From Acanthacorydalis orientalis (taxonomy: Eukaryota > Arthropoda > Insecta > Megaloptera > Corydalidae), in assembly GCA_034766995.1 (NCBI GenBank), contig CM068313.1:26042512-26106511 (forward strand): a DNA stretch of 64,000 nucleotides, in the 5' to 3' direction. The notes beneath the pieces were generated by a model. It saw only the letters and a program-made list of their open reading frames with translations. It had not been told where the DNA came from and did no database searches. A program made the position numbers and the translations under genes. This document shows, in pieces, positions 1 to 13,180 of this stretch. Position 1 is the stretch's first letter. Each line of letters starts with the position of its first letter.

Positions 1-680
1 AAATCGTCGTCATGTCCGAGTCAATTTTTAGACAATGTCCAAAAATCGTCGTCATTTCCGAGTAAATTTTAGACAATGTCCAAAAATCGTCGTCATGTCC
101 GAGTGAATTTTAACAATGTCCAAAAATCGTCGTCATGTCCGAGTGAATTTTAGACAATGTCCAAAAATCGTCGTCATGTTCGAGTGAATTTTCGACAATG
201 TCCAAAAATCGTCGTCAGGTCCGAGTGAATTTTAGACAATGTCCAAAAATCGTCGGTCAAGCCGAGTGAATTTTAGACAATGTCCAAAAATCATCGTCAT
301 GTCCGAGTTAATTTTTAGACAATGTCCATAATCGTCGTCATGTCCGAGTGAATTTTAGACAATGTCTAAAAATCGCCGTCAGGTCCGAGTGAATTTTTAG
401 TCAATTTCCAAAAATCGTCGTCATGTCCGAGTGAGTTTTAGACAATGTCCAAAAATCGTCGTCAGGTCCGAGTGAATTTTTAGACAATGTCCAAAAATCG
501 TCGTCATGTCCGAGTGAATTTTAGACAAAGTCTAAAATCGTTGTCATGTCCGAGTGAATTTTAGACAATGTCTTAAAATCGTCGACATGTCCGAGTGAAT
601 TTTAGACAATGTCCAAGAATCGTCGTCATGTACGAGTGAATTTTAGACAATGTCCAAAAATTGTCATGTTCGAGTGAATT

Positions 681-1040
681 TATTGACAATGTCCAAAAAT
701 CGTCGTCATGTCCGAGTGAATTTTAGACAATGTCTTAAAATCGTCGACATGTCCGAGTGAATTTTAGACAATGTCCAAAAATCGTCGTTATGTCCGAGTG
801 AATTTTAGTCAATGTCCAAGAATCGTCGTCATGTCCGAGTGAATTTTAGACAATGTCCAAAAATCGTCGTCATGTTCGGGTGAATTTATTGACAATGTCC
901 AAAAATCGTCGTCATGTCCGAGTGAATTTTAGACAATGTCTTAAAATCGTCGACATGTCCGAGTGAAATTTAGACAATGTCCAAAAATCGTCGTTATGTC
1001 CGAGTGAATTTTAGTCAATGTCCAAGAATCGTCGTCATGT
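681..1040 (+). repeat. 206-bp five-unit higher-order repeat in the left 41-bp array
   Basis: The variant TATTGACAATGTCC occurs at 681 and again at 887. Each is followed by the same series of variants: a TCTTAAAATCGTCGACATG unit, then a unit with CGTCGTTATG, then one with TTAGTCAATGTCCAAGAATC. The 206-bp spacing is five 41-bp units plus one base. This is local unequal exchange of a five-unit block. Confidence 0.75.
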
Positions 1041-1044
1041 CCGA

Positions 1045-2500
1045 GTGAATTTTAGACAATGTCCAAAAATCGTCGTCATGTCCGAGTGAATTTTAGACAA
1101 TGTCCAAAAATCGTCGTCATGTCCGAGTGAATTTTTGATAATGTTCAAAAATCGTCGTCATGTCCGAGTCAATTTTTAGGCAATGTCCAAAAATCGTCGT
1201 CATGTCCGAGTGAATTTTTGACAATGTTTTTAGGCAATGTCCAAAAATCGTCGTCATTTCCGAGTAAATTTTAGACAATGTCCAAAAATCGTCGTCATGT
1301 CCGAGGGAGTTTTAGACAATGTCCAAAAATCGTCGTCATGTCCGAGTGAATTTTAGACAATGTCCAAAAATCGTCGTCATGTCCGAGTTAATTTTTAGAA
1401 AATGTCCATAATCGTCGTCATGTCCGAGTGAATTTTAGACAATGTCCAAAAATCGTCGACATGTTTGAGTGAATTTTAGACAATGTCCAAAAAACGTCGT
1501 CATGTCCGAGTGAATATTAGACAATGTCCAAAAATCATCGTCATGTCCGAGTGAATTTTAGACAATGTCCAAAAATCGTCGGACAAGCCGAGTGAATTAT
1601 AGTCAATGACCAAAAATCGACGTCATGTTTGAGTGAATTTTAGACAATGTCCAAAAATCGTCGTCATGTCCGAGTAAATTTTTAGACAATGTCCATAATC
1701 GTCGTCATGTCCGAGTGAATTTTAGACAATGTCCAAAAATCATCGACATGTCCGAGTGAATTTTAGACAATGTCCAAAAATCGTCGTCATGTCCGAGTGA
1801 ATTTTAGACAATGTCCAAAAATCGTCGTCATGTCCGAGTGAATTTTTGATAATGTTCAAAAATCGTCGTCATGTCCGAGTCAATTTTTAGGCAATGTCCA
1901 AAAATCGTCGTCATGTCCGAGTGAATTTTTGACAATGTTTTTAGGCAATGTCCAAAAATCGTCGTCATTTCCGAGTAAATTTTAGACAATGTCCAAAAAT
2001 CGTCGTCATGTCCGAGGGAGTTTTAGACAATGTCCAAAAATCGTCGTCATGTCCGAGTGAATTTTAGACAATGTCCAAAAATCGTCGTCATGTCCGAGTT
2101 AATTTTTAGAAAATGTCCATAATCGTCGTCATGTCCGAGTGAATTTTAGACAATGTCCAAAAATCGTCGACATGTTTGAGTGAATTTTAGACAATGTCCA
2201 AAAAACGTCGTCATGTCCGAGTGAATATTAGACAATGTCCAAAAATCATCGTCATGTCCGAGTGAATTTTAGACAATGTCCAAAAATCGTCGGACAAGCC
2301 GAGTGAATTATAGTCAATGACCAAAAATCGACGTCATGTTTGAGTGAATTTTAGACAATGTCCAAAAATCGTCGTCATGTCCGAGTAAATTTTTAGACAA
2401 TGTCCATAATCGTCGTCATGTCCGAGTGAATTTTAGACAATGTCCAAAAATCATCGACATGTCCGAGTGAATTTTAGACAATGTCCAAAAATCGTCGTCA
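1045..2500 (+). repeat. 711-bp segmental tandem duplication inside the left 41-bp array
   Basis: Rare variants repeat at a constant offset of 711 bp. AATTTTTGATAATG is at 1130 and 1841. GGACAAGCCGAGTGAATTAT is at 1581 and 2292. The CATCGACATG unit is at about 1741 and 2452. The copies stop matching near 1790 and 2501, where the second copy continues with TTTCCGAGTAAATT. The first copy is about 1045-1789 and the second about 1756-2500, so the block is slightly longer than its offset. Confidence 0.85.
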
Positions 2501-2640
2501 TTTCCGAGTAAATTTTAGACAATGTCCAAAAATCGTCGTCATGACTAAATAAATTTTAGAGACAATGTCCAAAAATCGTCGTCATGTTCGAGTGAATTTT
2601 AGACAATGTCCAAAAATCGTCGTCATGTCCGAGTGAATTT

Positions 2641-2716
2641 TAGACAATATCTAAAAATCGTCGGTCAAGCCGAGTGAATTCACTCGGCTTGACCAACGAT
2701 TTTTGGACATTGTCTA
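2641..2716. repeat. Imperfect palindrome at the array inversion axis
   Basis: The dyad centre is GAATTC at 2676-2681. Pairing outward is perfect for 16 positions per side (2663-2678 with 2679-2694). There is one mismatch at 2662/2695 and further mismatches at 2652/2705 and 2649/2708, and the match continues to at least 2641/2716. The satellite switches orientation exactly here, so the two arrays form a much larger inverted repeat with a very short or absent spacer. It could be a true breakpoint or a fold-back assembly artefact. Confidence 0.9.
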
Positions 2717-3559
2717 AAATTCACTCCGCAAGACCGATAATTTTTGGACATTGTCTAAAATTCACTCGGCAAAACCAACGATTTTTGGATTTTGTCTAAA
2801 ATTTACTCGGCTTGACCGACGATTTTTGGACATTGTCTAAAATTCACTCGGCAAGACCGACGATTTTTGGACATTGTCTAAAATTCACTCATGTTGATCG
2901 ACGATTTTTGGACATTGTCTAAAATTCACTCGGCAAGACTGACGATTTTTGGACATTGTCTAAAATTCACTGGGCAAGACCGACGATTTTTGGACATTGT
3001 CTAAAATTTGCTCGGTTTGACCGACGACTTTTGGACATTGTCTAAATTTCACTCGTCAAGACCGACAATATTTGGACATTGTCTAAAATTCACTCGGCAA
3101 AACCGACGATTTCTGGACATTGTCTAAAATTCACTCGGCAAGACCGACGATTTTTGGACATTGTCTAAAATTCACTCAGCAAAACCGACGATTTTTGGAC
3201 TTTGTCTAAAATTCACTCGGCAAGACCGACGATTTTGGACATTGTCTAAAATTAACTCGGCAAGATGACGATTTTTGGACATTGTCTAAAATTCACTCGG
3301 CAAGACCGACGATTTTTGGACATTGTCTAAAATTCACTCGGCTTGCCCGACAATTTTTGGACATTGTCTAAAATTCACTCGGCAAGACCGACGATTTTTG
3401 GACATTGTCTAAAATTCACTCGGCAAGATGACGATTTTTGGACATTGTCTAAAATTCACCCGGCAAGACCTACGATTTTTGGACATTGTCTAAAATTCAC
3501 TCGGCTTGACCAACGATTTTTGGACATTGTCTAAAATTCACTCGGCAAGACCGACGATT

Positions 3560-4757
3560 TTTGGACATTGTCTAAAATTCACTCGGCTTGACCGACGATT
3601 TTTGGACATTGTCTAAAATTCACTCGGCAAGACTGACGATTTTTGAACTTTGTCTAAAATTCACTCGGCTTGACCAACGATTTTTGGACATTGTCAAAAA
3701 TTCACTCGGCAAGACCGAAGATTTTTGGACATTGTCTAAAATTCACTCGGCTTGACCGACTATTTTTGGACATTGTCTAAAATTCACTCGGCAACACCGA
3801 CACTTTTTGGACATTGTCTAAAATTCACTGGGCAAGATGACGATTTTTGGACATTGTCTAAAATTCACTTGGCTTGACCGACGATTTTTGGACATTGTCT
3901 AAAATTGACTCGGCAAGACCGACGATTTTTGGACATTGTCTAAAATTCACTCGGCAAGACCAACGATTTTTGGACATTGTCTAAAATTCACTCGGCTTGA
4001 CCGACGATTTTTGGACTTTGTCTAAAATTCACTCGGCAAGACCGACGATTTTTGGACATTGTCTAAAATTAACTCGGCAAGATGACGATTTTTGGACATT
4101 GTCTAAAATTCACTCGGCAAGACCGACGATTTTTGGACATTGTCTAAAATTCACTCGGCTTGCCCGACGATTTTTGGACATTGTCTAAAATTCACTCGGC
4201 AAGACCGACGATTTTTGGACATTGTCTAAAATTCACTCGGCAAGACCAACGATTTTTGGACATTGTCTAAAATTCACTCGGCAAGACCAACGATTTTTGG
4301 ACATTGTCTAAAATTCACTCGGCTTGACCGACGATTTTTGGACTTTGTCTAAAATTCACTCGGCAAGACCGACGATTTTTGGACATTGTCTAAAATTAAC
4401 TCGGCAAGATGACGATTTTTGGACATTGTCTAAAATTCACTCGGCAAGACCGACGATTTTTGGACATTGTCTAAAATTCACTCGGCTTGCCCGACGATTT
4501 TTGGACATTGTCTAAAATTCACTCGGCAAGACCGACGATTTTTGGACATTGTCTAAAATTCACTCGGCTTGACCGACGATTTTTGGACTTTGTCTAAAAT
4601 TCACTCGGCAAGACCGACGATTTTTGGACATTGTCTAAAATTAACTCGGCAAGATGACGATTTTTGGACATTGTCTAAAATTCACTCGGCAAGACCGACG
4701 ATTTTTGGACATTGTCTAAAATTCACTCGGCTTGCCCGACGATTTTTGGACATTGTC
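3560..4757 (-). repeat. 1.2 kb higher-order block, copy 1
   Basis: This block contains the rare TTTTTGAACTTTGTC variant near 3641. It also contains three five-unit cassettes starting at 3997, 4324 and 4569 (spacings 327 and 245 bp). Each cassette opens with a CTTGACC unit carrying GGACTTTG and closes with a CTTGCCC unit. The block recurs at offsets of +2410 and +5842. It lacks the AAGAACGACG and CTTGTCCGACG changes shared by the other two copies, so it split off first. Confidence 0.8.
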
Positions 4758-5969
4758 TAAAATTCACTCGGCAAGACCGACGATTTTTGGACATTGTCTA
4801 AAATTCACTCGGCAAGATGACGATTTTTGGACATTGTCTAAAATTCACTCGGCTTGACCAACGATTTTTGGACATTGTCTAAAATTCACTCGGCAAGACC
4901 GTCGATTTTTGGACATTGTCTAAAATTCACTCGGCTTGACCGACGATTTTTGGACATTGTCTAAAATTTACTCGGCAAGACTGACGATTTTTGGACTTTG
5001 TCTAAAATTCACTCGGCTTGACCAACGATTTTTGGACATTGTCAAAAATTCACTCGGAAAGACCGAAGATTTTTGGACATTGTCTAAAATTCACTCGGCA
5101 AGACCGACGATTTTTGGACATTGTCTAAAATTCACTCAGCAAGACCGACGATTTTTGGACATTGTCTAAATTTCACTCGGCAAGACCGACGATTTTTGGA
5201 CATTGTCTGAAATTCACTCGGTAAAACCGACGATTTTTGGACATTGTCTAAAATTCCCTCGGCAAAACCGACGATTTTTGGACATTGTCTAAAATTCACT
5301 CGGCAAGACCGACGATTTTTGGACATTGTCTAAAATTCACTCGGCTTGACCGACTATTTTTGGACATTGTCTAAAATTCACTCGGCAACACCGACACTTT
5401 TTGGACATTGTCTAAAATTCACTCGGCAAGACCGACGATTTTTGGACATTGTCTAAAATTAACTCGGCAAGATGACGATTTTTGGACATTGTCTAAAATT
5501 CACTCGGCTTGACCGACGATTTTTGGACATTGTCTAAAATTCACTCGGCTTGCCCGACGATTTTTGGACATTGTCTAAAATTCACTCGGCTTGACCGACG
5601 ATTTTTGGACTTTGTCTAAAATTCACTCGGCAAGACCGACGATTTTTGGACATTGTCTAAAATTCACTCGGCAAGACCGACGATTTTTGGACATTGTCTA
5701 AAATTCACTCGGCAAGACCGACGATTTTTGGACATTGTCTAAAATTCACTCGGCTTGACGACGATTTTTGGACATTGTCTAAAATTCACTCGGCAAGGCC
5801 GACTATTTTTGGACATTGTCTAAAATTCACTCGGCAAACCGACGATTTTTGGATTTTGTCTAAAATTCACTCGGCAAGACCGACGATTTTTGGACATTGT
5901 CTAAATTTCACTCGGCAAGACCGACGATTTTTGGACATTGTCTAAAATTCACTCGGCAAGATGACGATT

Positions 5970-8849
5970 TTTGGACATTGTCTAAAATTCACTCGGCTTG
6001 ACCGACGATTTTTGGACATTGTCTAAAATTCACTCGGCAAGACTGACGATTTTTGAACTTTGTCTAAAATTCACTCGGCTTGACCAACGATTTTTGGACA
6101 TTGTCAAAAATTCACTCGGCAAGACCGAAGATTTTTGGACATTGTCTAAAATTCACTCGGCTTGACCGACTATTTTTGGACATTGTCTAAAATTCACTCG
6201 GCAACACCGACACTTTTTGGACATTGTCTAAAATTCACTGGGCAAGATGACGATTTTTGGACATTGTCTAAAATTCACTTGGCTTGACCGACGATTTTTG
6301 GACATTGTCTAAAATTGACTCGGCAAGACCGACGATTTTTGGACATTGTCTAAAATTCACTCGGCAAGACCAACGATTTTTGGACATTGTCTAAATTTCA
6401 CTCGGCTTGACCGACGATTTTTGGACTTTGTCTAAAATTCACTCGGCAAGAACGACGATTTTTGGACATTGTCTAAAATTAACTCGGCAAGATGACGATT
6501 TTTGGACATTGTCTAAAATTCACTCGGCAAGACCGACGATTTTTGGACATTGTCTAAAATTCACTCGGCTTGCCCGACGATTTTTGGACATTGTCTAAAA
6601 TTCACTCGGCAAGACCGACGATTTTTGGACATTGTCTAAAATTCACTCGGCAAGACCAACGATTTTTGGACATTGTCTAAAATTCACTCGGCAAGACCAA
6701 CGATTTTTGGACATTGTCTAAAATTCACTCGGCTTGACCGACGATTTTTGGACTTTGTCTAAAATTCACTCGGCAAGACCGACGATTTTTGGACATTGTC
6801 TAAAATTAACTCGGCAAGATGACGATTTTTGGACATTGTCTAAAATTCACTCGGCAAGACCGACGATTTTTGGACATTGTCTAAAATTCACTCGGCTTGT
6901 CCGACGATTTTTGGACATTGTCTAAAATTCACTCGGCAAGACCGACGATTTTTGGACATTGTCTAAAATTCACTCGGCTTGACCGACGATTTTTGGACTT
7001 TGTCTAAAATTCACTCGGCAAGACCGACGATTTTTGGACATTGTCTAAAATTAACTCGGCAAGATGACGATTTTTGGACATTGTCTAAAATTCACTCGGC
7101 AAGACCGACGATTTTTGGACATTGTCTAAAATTCACTCGGCTTGCCCGACGATTTTTGGACATTGTCTGAAATTCACTCGGCTTGCCCGACGATTTTTGG
7201 ACATTGTCTAAAATTCACTCGGCAAGACCGACAATTTTTGGACATTGTCTGAAATTCACTCGGTAAAACCGACGATTTTTGGACATTGTCTAAAATTCCC
7301 TCGGCAAAACCGACGATTTTTGGACATTGTCTAAAATTCACTCGGCAAGACCGACGATTTTTGGACATTGTCTAAAATTCACTCGGCTTGACCGACTATT
7401 TTTGGACATTGTCTAAAATTCACTCGGCAAGACCGACGATTTTTGGACATTGTCTAAAATTAACTCGGCAAGATGACGATTTTTGGACATTGTCTAAAAT
7501 TCACTCGGCAAGACCGACGATTTTTGGACATTGTCTAAAATTCACTCGGCTTGACCGACTATTTTTGGACATTGTCTAAAATTCACTCGGCAAGACCGAC
7601 GATTTTTGGACATTGTCTAAAATTAACTCGGCAAGATGACGATTTTTGGACATTGTCTAAAATTCACTCGGCTTGACCGACGATTTTTGGACATTGTCTA
7701 AAATTCACTCGGCAAGACCGACGATTTTTGGACATTGTCTAAAATTCACTCGGCAAGACCGACGATTTTTGGACATTGTCTAAAATTCACTCGGCAAGAT
7801 GACGATTTTTGGAAATTGTCTGAAATTCACTCGGCTTGACCGACGATTTTTGGACATTGTCTAAAATTCACTCGGCAAGACCGACGATTTTTGGACATTG
7901 TCTAAAATTCACTCGGCAAGACTGACGATTTTTGGACATTGTCTAAAATTAACTCGGCAAGATGACGATTTTTGGACATTGTCTAAAATTCACTCGGCAA
8001 GACCGACGATTTTTGGACATTGTCTAAAATTAACTCGGCAAGATGACGATTTTTGGACATTGTCTAAAATTCACTCGGCAAGACCGACGATTTTTGGACA
8101 TTGTCTAAAATTCACTCGGCTTGCCCGACGATTTTTGGACATTGTCTAAAATTCACTCGGCTTGCCCGACGATTTTTGGACATTGTCTAAAATTCACTCG
8201 GCAAGACCGACAATTTTTGGACATTGTCTGAAATTCACTCGGTAAAACCGACGATTTTTGGACATTGTCTAAAATTCCCTCGGCAAAACCGACGATTTTT
8301 GGACATTGTCTAAAATTCACTCGGCAAGACCGACGATTTTTGGACATTGTCTAAAATTCACTCGGCTTGACCGACTATTTTTGGACATTGTCTAAAATTC
8401 ACTCGGCAACACCGACACTTTTTGGACATTGTCTAAAATTCACTCGGCAAGACCGACGATTTTTGGACATTGTCTAAAATTAACTCGGCAAGATGACGAT
8501 TTTTGGACATTGTCTAAAATTCACTCGGCTTGACCGACGATTTTTGGACATTGTCTAAAATTCACTCGGCAAGACCGACGATTTTTGGACATTGTCTAAA
8601 ATTAACTCGGCAAGATGACGATTTTTGGACATTGTCTAAAATTCACTCGGCAAGACCGACGATTTTTGGACATTGTCTAAAATTCACTCGGCTTGCCCGA
8701 CGATTTTTGGACATTGTCTAAAATTCACTCGGCTTGCCCGACGATTTTTGGACATTGTCTAAAATTCACTCGGCAAGACCGACAATTTTTGGACATTGTC
8801 TGAAATTCACTCGGTAAAACCGACGATTTTTGGACATTGTCTAAAATTC
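5970..8849 (-). repeat. 2.9 kb duplicated segment, copy 1 (offset 3432 bp)
   Basis: Landmarks recur in order 3432 bp downstream. GACTGACGAT with GAACTTTG is at 6041 and 9473. Cassettes at 6407, 6734 and 6979 recur at 9839, 10166 and 10411. GGAAATTGTC is at 7811 and about 11243. The segment includes its own 979-bp internal duplication (7174 and 8153). Matching ends near 8849, where this copy reads CACTCGGCAAGACCGATG and the other reads CCCTCGGCAAAACC. The first 1.2 kb is also a copy of the block at 3560-4757. Confidence 0.85.
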
Positions 8850-9401
8850 ACTCGGCAAGACCGATGATTTTTGGACATTGTCTAAAATTTACTCGGCTTG
8901 ACTGACGATTTTTGGACATTGTCTAAAATTCACTCGGCAAGACCGACGATTTTTGGACATTGTCTAAAATTCACTCGGCAAGACCGACGATTTTTGGACA
9001 TTGTGTAAAATTCACTCGGCTTGACCGAAGATTTTGGGACATTGTCAAAAATTCACTCGGCAAAGCCGACAATTTTTGGACATTGTCTAAAATTCACTCG
9101 GCAGACCGAAGATTTTTGGATTTTGTCTAAAATTCGTTCGGCAAAACCGACGATTTTTGGACATTGTCTAAAATTCACTCGGCTTGACCGACGATTTTTG
9201 GACATTGTCAAAAATTTACTCGGCAAGACCGATGATTTTTGGACATTGTCTAAAATTTACTCGGTTTGACCGACGATTTTTGGACATTGTCTAAAATTCA
9301 CTCGGCGAGACCGACGAATTTTGGATATTGACTAAAATTCACTCGGCGAGACCGACGATTTTTGGACATTGTCTAAATTTCACCCGGCAAGACCGACGAA
9401 T
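8850..9401 (-). repeat. Diverged 41-bp units between the two duplicated segments
   Basis: About 13 units separate the two copies of the 2.9 kb segment. They are more variable than their neighbours, with GACCGAAGATTTTGGGAC, a GCAGACCGAAG unit, GCGAGACCGACGAATTTTGG and ATATTGACTAAAATT. They look like an older, less homogenised stretch that was not captured by the duplication. Confidence 0.7.
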
Positions 9402-12281
9402 TTTGGACATTGTCTAAAATTCACTCGGCTTGACCGACGATTTTTGGACATTGTCTAAAATTCACTCGGCAAGACTGACGATTTTTGAACTTTGTCTAAA
9501 ATTCACTCGGCTTGACCAACGATTTTTGGACATTGTCAAAAATTCACTCGGCAAGACCGAAGATTTTTGGACATTGTCTAAAATTCACTCGGCTTGACCG
9601 ACTATTTTTGGACATTGTCTAAAATTCACTCGGCAACACCGACACTTTTTGGACATTGTCTAAAATTCACTGGGCAAGATGACGATTTTTGGACATTGTC
9701 TAAAATTCACTTGGCTTGACCGACGATTTTTGGACATTGTCTAAAATTGACTCGGCAAGACCGACGATTTTTGGACATTGTCTAAAATTCACTCGGCAAG
9801 ACCAACGATTTTTGGACATTGTCTAAATTTCACTCGGCTTGACCGACGATTTTTGGACTTTGTCTAAAATTCACTCGGCAAGAACGACGATTTTTGGACA
9901 TTGTCTAAAATTAACTCGGCAAGATGACGATTTTTGGACATTGTCTAAAATTCACTCGGCAAGACCGACGATTTTTGGACATTGTCTAAAATTCACTCGG
10001 CTTGCCCGACGATTTTTGGACATTGTCTAAAATTCACTCGGCAAGACCGACGATTTTTGGACATTGTCTAAAATTCACTCGGCAAGACCAACGATTTTTG
10101 GACATTGTCTAAAATTCACTCGGCAAGACCAACGATTTTTGGACATTGTCTAAAATTCACTCGGCTTGACCGACGATTTTTGGACTTTGTCTAAAATTCA
10201 CTCGGCAAGACCGACGATTTTTGGACATTGTCTAAAATTAACTCGGCAAGATGACGATTTTTGGACATTGTCTAAAATTCACTCGGCAAGACCGACGATT
10301 TTTGGACATTGTCTAAAATTCACTCGGCTTGTCCGACGATTTTTGGACATTGTCTAAAATTCACTCGGCAAGACCGACGATTTTTGGACATTGTCTAAAA
10401 TTCACTCGGCTTGACCGACGATTTTTGGACTTTGTCTAAAATTCACTCGGCAAGACCGACGATTTTTGGACATTGTCTAAAATTAACTCGGCAAGATGAC
10501 GATTTTTGGACATTGTCTAAAATTCACTCGGCAAGACCGACGATTTTTGGACATTGTCTAAAATTCACTCGGCTTGCCCGACGATTTTTGGACATTGTCT
10601 GAAATTCACTCGGCTTGCCCGACGATTTTTGGACATTGTCTAAAATTCACTCGGCAAGACCGACAATTTTTGGACATTGTCTGAAATTCACTCGGTAAAA
10701 CCGACGATTTTTGGACATTGTCTAAAATTCCCTCGGCAAAACCGACGATTTTTGGACATTGTCTAAAATTCACTCGGCAAGACCGACGATTTTTGGACAT
10801 TGTCTAAAATTCACTCGGCTTGACCGACTATTTTTGGACATTGTCTAAAATTCACTCGGCAAGACCGACGATTTTTGGACATTGTCTAAAATTAACTCGG
10901 CAAGATGACGATTTTTGGACATTGTCTAAAATTCACTCGGCAAGACCGACGATTTTTGGACATTGTCTAAAATTCACTCGGCTTGACCGACTATTTTTGG
11001 ACATTGTCTAAAATTCACTCGGCAAGACCGACGATTTTTGGACATTGTCTAAAATTAACTCGGCAAGATGACGATTTTTGGACATTGTCTAAAATTCACT
11101 CGGCTTGACCGACGATTTTTGGACATTGTCTAAAATTCACTCGGCAAGACCGACGATTTTTGGACATTGTCTAAAATTCACTCGGCAAGACCGACGATTT
11201 TTGGACATTGTCTAAAATTCACTCGGCAAGATGACGATTTTTGGAAATTGTCTGAAATTCACTCGGCTTGACCGACGATTTTTGGACATTGTCTAAAATT
11301 CACTCGGCAAGACCGACGATTTTTGGACATTGTCTAAAATTCACTCGGCAAGACTGACGATTTTTGGACATTGTCTAAAATTAACTCGGCAAGATGACGA
11401 TTTTTGGACATTGTCTAAAATTCACTCGGCAAGACCGACGATTTTTGGACATTGTCTAAAATTAACTCGGCAAGATGACGATTTTTGGACATTGTCTAAA
11501 ATTCACTCGGCAAGACCGACGATTTTTGGACATTGTCTAAAATTCACTCGGCTTGCCCGACGATTTTTGGACATTGTCTAAAATTCACTCGGCTTGCCCG
11601 ACGATTTTTGGACATTGTCTAAAATTCACTCGGCAAGACCGACAATTTTTGGACATTGTCTGAAATTCACTCGGTAAAACCGACGATTTTTGGACATTGT
11701 CTAAAATTCCCTCGGCAAAACCGACGATTTTTGGACATTGTCTAAAATTCACTCGGCAAGACCGACGATTTTTGGACATTGTCTAAAATTCACTCGGCTT
11801 GACCGACTATTTTTGGACATTGTCTAAAATTCACTCGGCAACACCGACACTTTTTGGACATTGTCTAAAATTCACTCGGCAAGACCGACGATTTTTGGAC
11901 ATTGTCTAAAATTAACTCGGCAAGATGACGATTTTTGGACATTGTCTAAAATTCACTCGGCTTGACCGACGATTTTTGGACATTGTCTAAAATTCACTCG
12001 GCAAGACCGACGATTTTTGGACATTGTCTAAAATTAACTCGGCAAGATGACGATTTTTGGACATTGTCTAAAATTCACTCGGCAAGACCGACGATTTTTG
12101 GACATTGTCTAAAATTCACTCGGCTTGCCCGACGATTTTTGGACATTGTCTAAAATTCACTCGGCTTGCCCGACGATTTTTGGACATTGTCTAAAATTCA
12201 CTCGGCAAGACCGACAATTTTTGGACATTGTCTGAAATTCACTCGGTAAAACCGACGATTTTTGGACATTGTCTAAAATTC
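9402..12281 (-). repeat. 2.9 kb duplicated segment, copy 2
   Basis: This is the second copy of 5970-8849, displaced by 3432 bp. It keeps private changes of copy 1 such as AAGAACGACG (near 9883) and CTTGTCCGACG (near 10330), so duplication followed those mutations. After it, 11585-12040 is repeated again as 12157-12612 (572-bp offset), so the right flank was extended by a further local duplication. Confidence 0.85.
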
Positions 12282-13180
12282 CCTCGGCAAAACCGACGAT
12301 TTTTGGACATTGTCTAAAATTCACTCGGCAAGACCGACGATTTTTGGACATTGTCTAAAATTCACTCGGCTTGACCGACTATTTTTGGACATTGTCTAAA
12401 ATTCACTCGGCAACACCGACACTTTTTGGACATTGTCTAAAATTCACTCGGCAAGACCGACGATTTTTGGACATTGTCTAAAATTAACTCGGCAAGATGA
12501 CGATTTTTGGACATTGTCTAAAATTCACTCGGCTTGACCGACGATTTTTGGACATTGTCTAAAATTCACTCGGCAAGACCGACGATTTTTGGACATTGTC
12601 TAAAATTCACTCGGCAAGACCGACGATTTTTGGACATTGTCTAAAATTCACTCGGCAAGATGACGATTTTTGGAAATTGTCTGAAATTCACTCGGCTTGA
12701 CCGACGATTTTTGGACATTGTCTAAAATTCACTCGGCAAGACCGACGATTTTTGGACATTGTCTAAAATTCACTCGGCAAGACTGACGATTTTTGGACAT
12801 TGTCTGAAATTCACTCGGCTTGACCGACGATTTTTGGACATTGTCTAAAATTCACTCGGCAAGACCGAAGATTTTTGGACATTGTCTAAAATTCACTCGG
12901 CAAAACCGACGATTTTTGGACATTGTCTAAAATTTACTTGGCTTAACCGACGATTTTTGGACATTGTCTAAATTTTACCCGGCAAGACCGACGAATTTTG
13001 GACATTGTCTAAAATTCACTCGGCTTGACCAACGATTTTTGGACATTGTCTAAAATTCACTCGGAAAAACCGACGATTTTTGGACATTGTCTAAAATTTA
13101 CTCGGCTTAACCGACGATTTTTGGACATTGTCTAAAATTCACTCGGCAGGACCGACGATTTTTGGACATTGTCTAAAATT
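12157..13180 (-). repeat. Mosaic right flank of the core 41-bp array
   Basis: The left part (to about 12612) copies 11585-12040. The next part carries the GGAAATTGTCTG variant at 12672, also seen at 7811 and 11243, followed by the same run of units. From about 12850 units become more diverged, with CTTGGCTTAACC, GACGAATTTTGG and GGAAAAACC forms. No longer-range order is visible in this last part. Confidence 0.7.

Larger units (their letters stand above)
1..2678 (+). repeat. 41-bp satellite array, left arm (orientation 1)
   Basis: About 65 head-to-tail units of 41 bp. Each unit reads roughly GTCCGAGTGAATTTTAGACA followed by ATGTCCAAAAATCGTCGTCA and T. Most units carry the CATGTCCGAG subtype. 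Rare units have GGTCAAGCCGAG (near 256) or GGACAAGCCGAG (1581, 2292). Units differ by scattered substitutions and by one-base length changes in the A and T runs. No frame stays open, because 41 is not a multiple of 3 and stops recur. The array starts before the window, so its left end is not seen. Confidence 0.97.
2679..13180 (-). repeat. 41-bp satellite array, right arm core (orientation 2)
   Basis: About 256 units of the same satellite, reading ACTCGGCAAGACCGACGATT then TTTGGACATTGTCTAAAATT and C on the plus strand. Four unit types recur: GGCAAGACCGACG, GGCTTGACCGACG, GGCTTGCCCGACG and a 40-bp GGCAAGATGACG form that often follows TTAACT. The many 63-aa frames here arise because translation drifts through the three frames of a 41-bp unit and stops at the TAA in GTCTAAAATT of the last one. 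They are not genes. Confidence 0.97.

Noticed and set aside
1..2678. CRISPR array, because of short regularly spaced repeats
   Set aside because: There are no unique spacers; the entire 41 bp is repeated. No cas-like gene is present.
3343..12351. Repeated 63-83 codon frames such as those at 3997, 6407 and 9839
   Set aside because: They read through a 41-bp unit in successive frames and stop at the same TAA. Identical frames recur only because the satellite recurs.
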